Assembly: GCA_964019165.1 (NCBI GenBank)
Contig: OZ025281.1
Location: forward strand, 10,672,388 to 10,736,387
DNA length: 64,000 nucleotides
Source: Mastigias papua
Taxonomy: Eukaryota; Cnidaria; Scyphozoa; Rhizostomeae; Mastigiidae
Reading direction: 5' to 3'
Part shown: positions 1 to 13,329 of the stretch, in pieces
Layout: each line of letters opens with the position of its first letter
Position numbering within the stretch: the first letter of the stretch is position 1
Made by a program: the position numbers and the translations under genes
Notes under the pieces: model-generated
Seen by the model: the letters and a program-made list of their open reading frames with translations, nothing else
What the model was told of the DNA's origin: nothing
The model's database searches: none

Positions 1-2938
1 AATAATTTCTTGTGCACGTTATCGCTTATACCCTCGTTGCTTCTTGAAGTAGGTTTGCTATGTGCTAACTACTTAGACCGAAAATTCTCTGCGAAATGAA
101 CATTAAGGAAACTTAACCTACAATGAACATATGAAATAGATTTAAACGATACTTAGTATGGTAAGAAATCTTGAAAACCTTTCTTATTACATTCATCGTA
201 TTAACTCATCAATTAACCATGCCAAGACAGTTTATTACTGTGCATTGGAATATCCAAGGGATTCTATAGAATGGAATATAGAAAAAATTATCATAATACG
301 TCAATTCTCCACTTCTAAGCATATTTGCTATTACTTTATCATATAATGATGTTTTTCAAATTAGACCCAAGGCGTTAGTCGACAAGGAAATTATTTTTCC
401 CAATATTCTTCTATAGCTTGCTTTAGCAACTATATCCATACAATGCTGTACGCATTTCACGCTTTTCATGGGCTTCCATCAAGCCAGCACATGGCAAAAG
501 TTCTCACCAGTTCAGACAGAGTGTTACCGTCTTTTTTAAGAGAAGGGTAACAAAAGCCGTGAAAGAAGAGCAGATTCAAGATAACTTTCGCGCAACAGTT
601 CCCTTGCGATGTGAAAACTTTAAACACCGCTTCCGAAATAAGGATGTGCATCATGGAGAGCTAAAGCCATATAGGAAGTAGCTATGGCTATTCGATCAGT
701 TCCACTTTTGATTATGTGCACTAAAGCATTCTTGACTTTGCCTGGAATATTTAGTGTATTATCCTAGCCACCTAATGGTTAAGAAATGATCTCTCCATAA
801 GATACTGAAAATACAACTCACACTTTTGTGACTATCTGCATTTATCCTTCCATCGAGGATTTTATTTGTTCAGATGGACACACGTATTGAGGTAGCAAAA
901 TAGAACTACTTAGTGCGTCAACAAACACACGGGTACAAGGACCAACAGCAGCATTAATCGAACAAAGCACGTTGGTGCAATGGGTAGCAGTAGCTACTTT
1001 TGCCATCCAATGGAGCTTCCGTATGATCTCTCATTTTATCTCTGCTTTCCAGCCACCCTGCAGTAGCAAATGTATTACTGCCAATACCTCTCAGGGGTGA
1101 TATCTTTGCCTAGTAATGAAGGAGGACCCTCCATGATTAGGTCCGGCAATGCAGAAAACTTTTTTGGCTTTACCCTTTAGTATCTTGTGACATTGTATTA
1201 CCGAATCAATACATCGTTTTACCCACGGAACAGTGATTTACGGAATAATGTATAAACTCGGGAGCTGTCTTTTCTCGCACACAAATTCATCTCTGGTGAT
1301 ACTCCCTGGTTTTAATTCATTGTGCGACGTTTGGGGGATCCAATTGCACGCAAAGCAAAAGCATCATGAAAATTAGGTGATGGTGAGCAACAAAGAATAT
1401 AAGAATCAGGATGAAGTGTTCCTTTCTTTGTTTTTCCTTTATTCATGCATTCTATATGCCAATATGAGAAATGTAGATGGCAATCTGTATACGTGCGAGC
1501 CAAATCTGATAAATGTGAAATGATACAAAAATGATTAAAATGCGTTTTTTACTTAGCGGACCACTTAGTCAAAATTTAGAGACCTATTGAGGTCATACTG
1601 GGTTTGAGCTCGGATATAATTAAACGAACTTTTACATCATCTGTCATTCTATGTTTCCTATGATATATATCTCGTATTTCCTAGATGTGATTACTTTGGT
1701 TCCAATCTAGCCAAAGCTAAAACAGGTCGACCATTAGGCTTCGTTCAGTCTAAGCTTTCAGGCATAATGATCGACAAAGGGTATATTGCAGTTAGTGTAG
1801 ATGAAGGAGTGCAAAGCCACATGATCTTGTGATGTAACAATGCACATCAATGTTGATTCCCATCCTTACAGCTATTCAAAATGTTTATGCTCTGACACAA
1901 GCCTACATAATCCAATTTCAGATCGAATGCAAAAGTCTGTATAAATTATTAATCAAATAGCCCATTAACATTCAGTACATCTTGTTTTCTCAAGAATTTT
2001 ATATCTAATTGCATTACCAACTCGATATTTTGCAAGCAATAAATTTTTAATCTTCTTGTAGGTGCCTACCTGCAGCTTTTGTTTACATAATGTACCTGGG
2101 CGACTCTTGATATATGCAGCACAATTTAGCCATATATACTAACTTTATGTTATAAAGGATTGTTTGATAAATAAATGAAACACGAAAAATGTATTAACTT
2201 AGATCTTTTATAATTCATCTGGTGAATACTTTTGACTGCAGAGAGCTTAACAATTTGAGGAAGTATACTAAGATACAAATTGGGGTGCAGTGGGAAGTGA
2301 TTTAGGTAGGGAAATTCAACAAAGTACATAAAGTTCTCACATTTTCTGTAGATTCTGTGGTAGGGATGCTATAGATTCCCATGCTTTAGGGAGCAACTAC
2401 GTTGGGGTGTACTGGCGTTTAGACTCTTGTACCTTTCCTTCTAATAAACAATATGGCTTTCTCTTGTAAATTCATAACTAAATGTTCTATTCACAAGTGA
2501 AATATAACATATAAAACATTAAACTTCTAACTTTAATACAGAGCCTATAATAGCAAATGCTTCTAAATACATATCTTTATTAAACTTAGAAGCTTACATG
2601 TGGTCTGTCCTTGGAATTGCACAAGGCCTATCGCAGAAAGCATTGTCTCATGAGTTGCCTAAGAGATCAAATTTTCAATTTCAAAGCTAACTTAAAATAA
2701 AAATGTTAATAGAAATCATCAGCACACATATTACGTTGTATTAGCTTTGGTTGTCCTCCTCTTATTAAATAGTTTCCCCTATTTACAAGTCCACACTATC
2801 CAAAATTTCAGATCAACAGTTTTGATTTACTAATCTACAAAGTGAGCAAGATCCACATTTACTTTTACCTTGGATTAATTATTATACGTACCTGAGATAA
2901 TCACACCTTGACAATAACAGAAGATGTTATCGTGGATT
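1..2938. other. Intergenic or intronic, no gene seen
   Basis: AT-rich sequence with only short open frames, none with a recognisable domain, a cysteine pattern or convincing splice borders. I see no mobile element or RNA gene. Confidence 0.6.
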
Positions 2939-4073
<1,135 letters not shown>

Positions 4074-4543
4074 AGCCTGGTTCACATTTGTCGTAAGAGT
4101 CAGTGAAGTCGTCCACTATCCTGCTTCCTACGTTTTTTACGACAAGTTTGAAAATGTTCTCATAAGCTGTCCCTGACGCCCCAGACGTCCCGGTCAAGTA
4201 GATATGAGTTTTGTTTGAAAATGCCATGTCCCCGATGTCCCAGATTATTACGCGAATTACGACAAGTGCTAACGCATGGCTATGCATGACTGGGACACCC
4301 CAGTCTCTTATGACGAGTGTGTGAGTGTGAAAAATGTAGTCTGATGTCGCCGATGCTTTAGTAGCTACTCAGCCGTTTAATATAGCTGTACTGCCGCGCT
4401 TTTCTGAGATTTGGTTGTCGCGCAGCATGTAAGTCACGGACTTCCATAACAAGTGTGAACACACTGAATGCAAGAACGTAAGAGGCAGGGTAGTCGGCGA
4501 ATTCCCCTACTCTTACGCGAATTACGAGAAGTGTGAACCAAGC
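4074..4543. mobile_element. Foldback (MITE-like) element with TGGTTCACA ends
   Basis: The left end reads CCTGGTTCACATTTGTCGTA. The right end near 4525-4543 is its approximate reverse complement (TACGAGAAGTGTGAACCA). The words TACGAGAAGTG/TACGACAAGTG and their complements recur inside, for example at 4139, 4250 and 4523, so the element is built of several nested inverted copies. There is no open frame of transposase size, so this is a non-autonomous element of unknown superfamily. Target duplications were not resolved. Confidence 0.65.
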
Positions 4544-6121
4544 GTAAGACCGCAAATATACATGTTATATGTGAGAAGAACTCTTTGCTGAGGTTTGAGA
4601 CTTACAATATCTATGTAGTACCTTTTTTAACGGGAAATCTTTGCCACTGAAGTTACAAAATGCAAACTGTGCACATCACTTTTGATGAACTACACAGGCA
4701 GCTTTGAGAATATCACAACTCCTGTACAAACTGAACGTTAAAAGATGCTTTAGTGTCTAAGTAGTAGGAAAAATCTGAACAATTATAGTTGGTAGACTAC
4801 AGAAGATCAAGATGCCAAGACATGACAGGTCTTCATTGAGAGTGCTGCGATGTAGTAGATTTGAACCTTTACAAAAGACTGTGTTCGCTTGCAAAATAGG
4901 CTAACTTTTGAAACATTAGCAAAAGACACAGCGCGAAAAATCATTAAAAATATAGCTTTTAAAGCTGCATAAGAAAAATCCTCATTGATAACAAAAATTA
5001 ATCACAGTAACTTAACGTTGCCAAATAAGAAGCAAAGTCGACGCGATCATTCTTTTATCGAATCGTCCCAACACTTTTTGAACGGTAGTGTACACATTTG
5101 TACAAAATTTGCATCAGTTGTAATACTCTAGCGAACTATTCGGTATTGCTATCCAGTTGACTAGAGAAATCGAACGGAAATCATTTGAGACTTTTCTAAA
5201 CAATCACTTTTGTTTCCATTTCAGGAGCCATTGAAAGGGATGTGCAGATTCTTTGACGCAAGATGTCTGCGTTTGTGCGCAGCTTTGAATCTGAAGTATT
5301 GGAATTGCTTTCAATTGTATGAAGCAGCAAATCTAAAGCAGAACTTAAACAATGAATAATCTTAATCAAACGAACAGGTATATGTAAACAATTATCAATG
5401 GACAGAGCTTTAATTATGAGCAGCCAATTAGCTAAAATTTTAGCTGCTTGAGCAAGGAACTTTCTATTAATTTACCTCCATTATATTTGCTATGTATCAT
5501 TGCGTTGTTTTCTGCTGTTCTTTAGAATTTATCAGCTAAGAACACTTAATGGATGATCAGAACATTTACAAAGTATGACAATTATCGGTTCTTGATGTGC
5601 CTGGTGTTTGCAGAAATAATAGGGAATTTCCGCTTAAACATTTTATAGATTTCCAGCTTCATAAATACCACACCAAAATCTACTATCCTCTTCACATCAA
5701 GATTAACAGAAAACCAGGTTTCGAGACATCTACACACTCGCAGGACTCTACGGAGAGCTATGTAGTAAACTTGCTTGCAAATAAGTGTTAGAATACTTGC
5801 TCCGATACAAGAACGTGTAAGTTAAGTTTAGATTAGCTGCTGACATATATATATTACTCAATGCTTCAATTCATCAGTCATTCGCCAATATGTACTTGCT
5901 GCAGTATGTCTGTCTGCACGCTCTGCAATACGGTATGAGTTCAACAATACGTGATAATTACTCTTAGAATCTTTTCAAATATAGATAGCAATAGCTGGGG
6001 AGCCTACGGTGAAAGAGAATTAAAAAGTGGTAGAAATGCTGGTGCACATTTCCAGTCAAACAAACTAAAGACCCATTTTCACTTACTTTCGGATTTCGTA
6101 TTTCGCATGCTGCCTCATTGC
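4544..6121. other. No gene seen
   Basis: No supported gene. A possible acceptor at 5224 opens a short cysteine-containing frame that soon stops. At 5994-6016 there is a 23-bp word (GGGGAGCCTACGGTGAAA core) that recurs with three or four differences at 16408-16430, which suggests an old dispersed repeat. Confidence 0.45.
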
Positions 6122-6299
<178 letters not shown>

Positions 6300-6834
6300 T
6301 CATTTAAAGTAGGCCAGTAAAACAGAATAAATAAATTAAAGCTAATCAAAGCCTACTATTTACAGTATACATTACTTATAATAAAAGCTATTATTAGATA
6401 TTACAGTATAAAAGAGCTAAAAAAACCTGTCCTGTTAGAAACCCAACTTCCTGTATATGTACTTTGCAAAGCCTACAGTTACCTTTTCCACCATTCCAAC
6501 ATCTAATTTGCTTTTTGAAGACAGAAAGGCTGTTTGATTGTTTTATTTCCTGCGGTAAAAACTGCCACAGTTTCTTACAAAGGTAGTCAATAGACTCAAC
6601 TCCAAAGGATGTTGTTCGCACTTTTGGCAGTTGAGCGTCACCGCCGCGCCTTAGACTGTAGCTAATATTTCGAAGTATGAAAATTTCCTTCATGAATGGT
6701 GGTTTCAGACCGTATTTTGTTTCATAAATTTCGGTCATGAAAAACTGTAGATTTCTTACATGGATTGGCACCGATTTAGATTGCTCCAAGAGATTCCCAG
6801 TCCACACGTGGACGCACAAGTATCGCAAAGCTTT
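6300..6834 (-). pseudogene. 3' end of a CR1/L2-like non-LTR retrotransposon
   Basis: The minus strand from 6834 to about 6436 encodes the C-terminal end of a LINE ORF2. In order it shows a KALRYL segment, a PIHVRNLQ block, LRRGGDAQLPKVRTTSFG, a W-x-x-LPQEIK-x-S block and a terminal C-x-LCK-x8-GFL motif. This arrangement is common at the C-terminus of CR1/L2-type LINEs in cnidarians and other invertebrates. The RT core is absent because the copy is 5'-truncated. The original stop has been lost, since the frame runs on for 13 codons. From 6435 down to 6300 is AT-rich 3' UTR, followed by the (ATG)n tail. The family is recognised from motifs; the exact clade is inferred. Confidence 0.82.
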
Positions 6835-7049
6835 CGTTGATGGATTGGAGGTAGTGAGTTTGCCTGCGAAACCCGAAATCAGAATTAAGAGGAAGTTGGC
6901 GTTCAGAGCTAAACTAAAGAAAATGACGACCGCATGTATGATACCATTGCTTTTGGACATTATCCGCACTCGAAAGAGTATTTATGCAAACTCGTTACTG
7001 TTTTATATACATTGGTGTATTCACAATTCTTTGCCTGTTCGGTGACCAT

Positions 7050-7590
7050 AAATCGGAGATGGTGATGATGATCATGATGATGAATATGATGATGGTGATG
7101 ATAGTAATGGTTGGAAACCTCCTCGTGGTGGTAAGCGAGCACAGAGAGACACTGCCCTTAAGTTAATAGTGATTTATTTCGCAGAGATTCAGAATTGGGG
7201 CAGATTTTGATGACCTGAAGCAAACTGTCCAACCAGGCCCCTTCGATGAAAGGTAGGCACAGCAGCTTCAGGCTGCAGTTCTGATAAGTAACTGTTGGTT
7301 CAAGAAAGTGGATTGAGTGTAGCCGACTCAATCACCTCTTCTAAACAATTCGAAGGTGAACACTGACCTCAGGGTCATCCTAGGCCCCGTAAGGGGCGTC
7401 CGGGAAAAGACAGACAGACAGATAATGATGGTGATGATGATGATGATGATGATGATGACGATGGTTGGAGACTTCCTCATGGTTGTGAGTGGGCACAGAG
7501 AGACACTACCCTTAAGTTCATAGTGATTCATTTTGTCAAGATTCAGAATTGTGGTATATGTTGATGATCTGTGGCAAGCTGTACTTAAGC
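7050..7590. repeat. Duplicated GAT-rich repeat unit
   Basis: Two imperfect direct copies, at about 7063-7215 and 7430-7560. Each begins with a GAT/GATGGT tract and continues through GCACAGAGAGACACT, CCCTTAAGTT and AGATTCAGAATTG. Between them at 7367-7425 is a G/C-rich block (GGCCCCGTAAGGGGCGTCC, then repeated CAGA). A diverged copy of that block appears in reverse orientation at 63764-63835, so this is a dispersed repeat family associated with (GAT)n tracts. Confidence 0.75.
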
Positions 7591-9479
7591 GTCATTCTGA
7601 ACTCTAAAACAATTTATGACATGGTTGTCCTATCCAAAATATTGTCCCATCAAATGTTACTCTATGCAAGATTTTAAAGTAGCTAATAATGGATTTGTCT
7701 CATACCTGACAGCAGAGAACATTCCTACTTCCTGAATCACTAACCTTCTAGGAAAAATAATGCTTAGTGTCATATACCAATGGATCACTGCTTGAGGCCA
7801 TTACTATTTATTATCTATGTGAATGGCTTTCAGTTTTTCATCCAGAAATCACATGTACGTAGATGACAAAGATGTTACGCTTACCACATCAGACATATAG
7901 GGGCCACTAGCTTTCTTTATGGCTTGTCAGTGAAAGTTGGCATAATAACTTGGGGATAACTAAGCCTAGTTTTGGACTTGGAAGTGCCAGTTTGCTTCAA
8001 AATTTTGATCCATAATTTCTCCCATGGTTGATAAATCTCATCCATAATTTAGCAAACCATTATTAAAAGTATTCCCATAATTCCACAAGGAAAAGAACAC
8101 TTTTCAATAAACAACATACACTTTGCAACATTTTTTCCGAAATGGAGCCCATAATTTTGCATGTTTCTTCAAATAGGACTATTCCACCTTGCTCAAACAA
8201 GCGTCCTTTGGCACATCGCTGCTCAGAGTTCCATTAAGTAATCAACATTGATCCCTTCAATATTGAGATTTGTTTGTGGAAATTCCATCATACATAAAGT
8301 TAACTATAGCGCAAGACAGGGCCTTTTTTAACATAAAAACTTGGGGAAGTGCCCCCCAGTTCTCAACTTTGCTCCCGAGTGAAGAGATTTTTGACCCCAG
8401 AAAAATATTCTTTTCTGTATAGATTCTCAGCTATGTTATCAAACAACTACTGCTGTCATAGTGTTGCAATTAATGGGATCCCTCTAGTTTCATTAGGCAA
8501 AAGATTGAAACACAATAACATTTTTGCACAACATCAGGAAACTGTGTAATACATGAACAGTACGTTATTGTAACAATTAAAAAACTAGAGATTTCATCTC
8601 CAAACTTTTTTACATCAACACGTGACACATATGAACACTTTTTCAATACATTTCATGCATCAACCTTACTTCAAATTAGGCTTTTGTCCTAGTATCACGT
8701 CCCCCAGTAAAAATATTTTAAAAAGGCTATGGCGCAAGACATGCTTCCTGAAAAGATTCGACAACTACCCAGCAGCGCATTCTGTGCCCAAGGACACCTA
8801 CAGCAAGGGAGCAGTGAGGACGATCACTCCCCCTACCATGGGAGTGAGATGTGCTCCTTTGCAATATGCTAGTGAAGTTTCGAGACCTTATTTGAAATAT
8901 AACAGCCTGCACGCACTATTTGGAATGCATGGTTCATTGGGAATCCATATGGACACAAGTTTTGTCATGATTACTTTTTCCTATAATCCTTTTATGTAGA
9001 ATTTAGCCAAGAACAGATCTTAGATTTTAAGACACTAGAAAGTCGCAACCTTAGTGCCCTGTATACAAATGTTGCAATCATACCATTTTCCTACGTAACT
9101 ATCCCTGTTCATTCCTCTGCTCATTTTATATGCAAAACTTCACAGGTATTTTGGCTCCCTCCGTATTGCGGATATGGAGCGATGCTTTTTAAAGAATATA
9201 AGCTAAATTCTAGAAGAGCTGGGTTAGTAATTAAACGACATGTGCACATTCATTCTTCATGATCAGAGATATTTATTCCACCTTCATATTTTGATGTAGC
9301 AGAGTTGCGCAGTCCAGTTGTCCTAAAGGTCAGCTGCGGTGGATAAATTCATAACAGCATGAGAAGTTAAACATGATTAGGAATATATGCCATGTGGTTA
9401 CTTCAATTTACCTGCTTTCGGTCGTCAGTGATAACAAACTTGCATTTGCTAATGCAATATTCATAGAATTTTGAAATTA
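7591..9479. other. No gene seen
   Basis: Several short frames but no domain, splice-border or element signature that I can support. A local motif CCATAATTT recurs between about 8010 and 8160. Confidence 0.5.
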
Positions 9480-9802
9480 TTATACTAAAGGGGCGATTTC
9501 GCATTTGGCAGTTCGTGCCTGCAAAAAATTAACTTTGATTCATCAAATAAATAGCCTGCAGACAAGAATAAATGAAATTAAGTGATTACAATAATATATT
9601 TTCTTTGTTTGTATTATGTACGAACTGCTGACAGTGGCGAAATTATACGTCATGCTTGTAATGCACAATAATACCATAACTGTTCTAAACTTTATTTTGT
9701 CTTCCTTGTAAAATAATTATTAATACAGAAGACAAAATAATGTTTAGAACAGCTATGATCTTACTGTGCAATGCAAGCAAGGCCTATGATTTCACCAATG
9801 TC
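9480..9802. mobile_element. Foldback element, long imperfect hairpin
   Basis: The arms at 9630-9704 and 9727-9802 are inverted copies of about 75 bp at roughly 80% identity, separated by about 22 bp. They share TGTTCTAAAC, ATTTTGTCTTC and TGCACA words. A second, weaker inverted relation links 9484-9512 with 9615-9645 (TTTCGC and GCAGTTCGT). No coding capacity is present. It lies directly upstream of the Penelope-like element. Confidence 0.75.
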
Positions 9803-9934
9803 AATAATCAATTTAAATATCACTTGATCTATAACATATAGTATTCTATAGTATTATATAGTATTCATGTTAATGCTACTAACAAAAAACACAATAGAAA
9901 CATCCAACTTTTACGTAAGAAGCGTTTCGGTGGC

Positions 9935-11986
9935 ATGTTGAGTGACAAGGAGAAACCTATTCTAAACCTTTCGGATTATTCTCTCTCTGATACCGAAACA
10001 TTCGTTTTGAGTAATGGCCTTGATTTTTGTCTTCCACCAAAAAGTGTAAACAGAGAGGAGGTTTTTGCAGAATTTGAAATTTTATACGCTCAACTTGCCA
10101 GGCACAAGCCAGTTTCATCTGACGAGCTTAGCTCTCTAAAAGCCAAGCTAAGCGATTTGGCACACGCTTACTGTGGCACTCCAGTCGACCTAGGAGACTT
10201 TAGTATGCATAAAGAACATTTTCAGGCTATAAAATCCTTGCGTTCTAATGAACAGATCCTAATCACAAAACCTGATAAGGGATCTGGGGTCGTCATCTTA
10301 AACAAAAGTGATTACATCCAAAAGATGGGCAACATTCTCAATAATAAAACCAAGTTTTTGAACATGGGCAGTGTTGATCAGCACGATAATACGGCCAAGA
10401 CCGAGCAGAAGTTACAAAAACGTCTCTTAGACTTAGTTAACCAAACAATCCTGACTCGTGATATTTATGATAGGATTCGACCCACAGGCTCACAGCGCCC
10501 ACGTATGTATGGCTTACCGAAAACGCACAAAGAAGACATCCCACTTCGGCCTATTTTATCTATGATTGGCTCCTCTCAACATGAACTTGCTAAATGGTTA
10601 TCAGAAGTTTTGGCCCCGGTCCTAAAACTCTACTCCTCGAATTGCGTAAAAGATTCTTTTACATTTGCCAGCTTTATTCAAAACTACAACGTTGAACCTG
10701 CCAAAACATTTCTGTGCTCTTTTGACATCAGCAGTCTATTCACCAACGTGCCATTAGATGAGACCATAGGGATTTGTGCTGACGCTTTGTATCGAGGTCA
10801 CCTTGATTGCCCTCCATTCCCTGAGGACGCCTTCAAAGAATTGATGCTAATTGCTACGCGAGGAGTGGAATTTAGTTTTAACAACCAGATGTATAAGCAA
10901 TTAGATGGAGTGGCAATGGGTAGTCCTTTGGGGCCAGCTCTAGCAAATATTTTCGTGGGTTTTCATGAAAGTAGACTTTTCAATAACACCGTAAAAACAG
11001 GTGTCTACTTTCGTTATGTTGACGATACTTTTGTCATTTTCGGTTCGGAGCTGGAATGTGATCGTTTTCATGTAAACCTCAACCAACTACATCCAGCCCT
11101 AAAATTTACAGTAGAGAAGGAGCAAAACAACTCCTTGAATTTTCTAGATGTTTCGGTGGAGAAAGGGGGCACTGGATTTCTCACCAGCATTTACAGGAAG
11201 CCAACGTTTACTGGTCAATACATCCGTTGGACTTCCTTCAGCCCAAAAGCTAGAAAGATCAACCTAATCAAAACTTTAGTTCATAGGGCGCTTATGATTT
11301 GCTCTAAAACTAAGTTAGATTCTGAGCTGGACACAATAAAACAACTTTTAATTGACAATGGATATCCAGAAGATGTCCTTGTTTCTTGTATCAAGGAAAA
11401 ACTAGCCAACATTTCATCAGAAAAACGGTTTGGTCCTGAAAAGTGCCCGGTTTACTTGAAATTGCCCTGGATTGGAAATGTTTCATCAAAATTCGAAAAC
11501 CAAATCAATAAAGCCATTACATCTTGTTTCTATGCTGTGAAGCCCCGTGCGGTTTATAATACGAGGGTCATGCTACCATCTGCTAAAAAAGATAGCGTTC
11601 CTACCACTCAAAAAAGTTGTGTAGTTTATGAATTTTCGTGCCGATGTGAAGCTCGGTACGTAGGGCGCACTACGCAGAGGTTAGCAGATAGAATAAAACA
11701 ACATGTACCCACGAGCATCAGGACGAAAAACACTACAACAAGAGAACAGCCGCCTCGTACGTGTAAAAACTCTAATTCTAAAATGAAAAGTGAGTCGGCC
11801 ATAGGACAACATCTTCTAACAAATCCAGAATGCGCCAAAACATATACAGACGATAATTTTCGGATCATTGGGCAAGCAAGATCGTCCTTTCATTTAGGTG
11901 TTTTGGAATCGGTTTACATCAAGACTCAAAACCCAGTCTTGTGTAAACAAAAAGAGTTCGTTTTTTCACTTGGACTCTTCAAGTAA
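9935..11986 (+). CDS. Penelope-like element reverse transcriptase with GIY-YIG endonuclease
   Basis: A 683-residue frame without stops or frameshifts. The conserved upstream block KPDKGSGVVILNKSDY lies near residue 111 and YGLPKTHK near 193. RT motif A is FDISSLFTNVP near 265, motif B is GVAMGSPLGPALANIF near 325, and the catalytic motif is YVDDTF near 361. The C-terminus carries a Penelope-type GIY-YIG nuclease: YEFSC near 565, then RYVGRTTQRLADRIKQH near 574, ending with a conserved SVYIKTQNP block. Such proteins copy their RNA at nicked sites, and the nuclease supplies target cleavage. The ATG used is the first in frame. The open frame extends about 31 codons upstream and includes a family-like HNRNIQLLRKKRFG stretch, so the natural start is probably missing. 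The intact motifs suggest recent activity. Confidence 0.95.
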   Translation: MLSDKEKPILNLSDYSLSDTETFVLSNGLDFCLPPKSVNREEVFAEFEILYAQLARHKPVSSDELSSLKAKLSDLAHAYCGTPVDLGDFSMHKEHFQAIKSLRSNEQILITKPDKGSGVVILNKSDYIQKMGNILNNKTKFLNMGSVDQHDNTAKTEQKLQKRLLDLVNQTILTRDIYDRIRPTGSQRPRMYGLPKTHKEDIPLRPILSMIGSSQHELAKWLSEVLAPVLKLYSSNCVKDSFTFASFIQNYNVEPAKTFLCSFDISSLFTNVPLDETIGICADALYRGHLDCPPFPEDAFKELMLIATRGVEFSFNNQMYKQLDGVAMGSPLGPALANIFVGFHESRLFNNTVKTGVYFRYVDDTFVIFGSELECDRFHVNLNQLHPALKFTVEKEQNNSLNFLDVSVEKGGTGFLTSIYRKPTFTGQYIRWTSFSPKARKINLIKTLVHRALMICSKTKLDSELDTIKQLLIDNGYPEDVLVSCIKEKLANISSEKRFGPEKCPVYLKLPWIGNVSSKFENQINKAITSCFYAVKPRAVYNTRVMLPSAKKDSVPTTQKSCVVYEFSCRCEARYVGRTTQRLADRIKQHVPTSIRTKNTTTREQPPRTCKNSNSKMKSESAIGQHLLTNPECAKTYTDDNFRIIGQARSSFHLGVLESVYIKTQNPVLCKQKEFVFSLGLFK

Positions 11987-12109
11987 ACAATGGTGAATAG
12001 GTGCTAATTGGCCAATCATAGGGCCAAATAGACGCATTATTCATCATATCACGTGCACCCGCATCTGGCTAAATATTTCGGTTCACCTTTCGGTCGTTAT
12101 CCGACGTTT

Positions 12110-12150
12110 CATACTCTGACGAGTGTCGGACGAAAAAAGCTTTCAGTATG
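12110..12150 (+). ncRNA. Minimal type I hammerhead ribozyme in Penelope 3' region
   Basis: Stem I is CATACT (12110-12115) paired perfectly with AGTATG (12145-12150). The catalytic core CTGACGA (12116-12122) follows. Stem II is very short (GT/AC around GTCGG). Then come GAA and a tiny stem III (AAA/TTT with loop AGC). The predicted cleavage follows C at 12144, in a TTTC context. All invariant core positions (CUGANGA, GAA, UH) are present. Hammerheads with very short stem III are known in Penelope-like elements, where they are thought to process the RNA, sometimes as dimers. Activity is inferred, not shown. Confidence 0.8.
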
Positions 12151-12194
12151 CTAAAAGAATGTTTCCGCTTTTTCGTGCTATAATATAGTATTCT

Positions 12195-13329
12195 CTATAT
12201 CTTGCAAACTCTAACAGGCATGGCATTTGTCAGCATGTCCCTTGTACCCTTTTTCTGGTCATTAGAATGATTGTAAAGCATCTAAGTTTTATACGTATGT
12301 ATTCAACAGCAATGAAGCATCCCTGAATAATTTTGTGCGAAATTCATGATACCTAGTTACACAAATATAAGCATTCGTATTAGCCTCATCTGTAGTAGAG
12401 CCAACAACACCTAAAACGTACTTAATACGCACTCCTACTTGATTTGATTAATGTTATGATGTTAGGTAATAGTATTTTGCATTGATATCAATCCTGAAAC
12501 TAAATATCATCCCAATATCATGACGATTATAAGAGTTATAGTCTTGGAAAGACGCTTTTACTCGTTGTATATTTATTGACAAATCCGTTTATATGAATAA
12601 CGCATAAAAACGTCTTTCTGTGACTGCGACTCTCGTAATCGCCTTGGCATTGGTTATAAAGTTCTCTATTAAGCTGCATTTTCCACCTTATGTCATCCTA
12701 AAAGTTGTTTTAATTTTTTAGCAGTGCGTGCATTAATTTCAAATGCTATACTGTATTGGCTCCCAAACTGAAGTCTGTGCTCCCTAGGGGGACTGCAATA
12801 GGTTCCAGGAGGACTGCGAAGGTTTCTAGAGGGCATCAAGAGATTACTATCGCTTTTTCGATTCGTTGTTCTATTCACCTATATCACTGTTTATGTTTAT
12901 ATTCCATGAAAAGGCAGCAATTATAGTCTCAATTCGCCCCTCCAGAGAGACCATGATTCGACAAAAGTATGCTTTATGGGACCGTCATGCAAATTAATTT
13001 GAAAAGTTTGGGAACGACTGGTACGATGCCTAAAGCTGATAGTATTTAGACTTCTTATCTCTTCTTCGGCATCAGATTAAAATAATTGCAGAAACGAAAG
13101 ATGGCTGCCATAGTCATTTAATGTACAGAAGTCTATACATACTAGATCTCTAAGAGGCAATCAGAGCAAAAGAACATGTCAAATGGCACGTTTTGCCTGA
13201 AGCCATGCTTTTGCACTTCCTAGAATGGTTTGTCCAATTCCTCAATGTTGTGAGAGGAGGAAGTTAGGTAAGTTCGGTTAGTCCAGCAGAATATTGAAAG
13301 AACATCTAAACCATCTGGTATTTTTGCAG
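12195..13329. other. No gene seen
   Basis: AT-rich sequence without a supported feature. Confidence 0.5.

Larger units (their letters stand above)
9848..12182 (+). mobile_element. Penelope-like retroelement, 5'-truncated, RT/GIY-YIG intact
   Basis: The element holds a single long RT-endonuclease ORF, then about 190 bp of 3' noncoding sequence with a minimal hammerhead ribozyme and a GCTTTTTCGTGCT end. The 12-mer ATATAGTATTCT occurs at 9836-9847 and again at 12183-12194, immediately outside the proposed ends, and is a candidate target duplication. The local sequence is AT-rich, so chance similarity is possible. The ORF frame is open from 9842 and the first residues look like vector sequence of the insertion site, so the copy is probably truncated just inside the N-terminus. 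Other fragments of the family occur at 36.1, 42.7, 51.1 and 60.8 kb. Confidence 0.9.

Noticed and set aside
5225..5318. Possible cysteine-containing exon after an acceptor TTTCCATTTCAG
   Set aside because: Only one frame is open, the donor is weak and the spacing of its four cysteines fits neither D, EGF nor TSP1.
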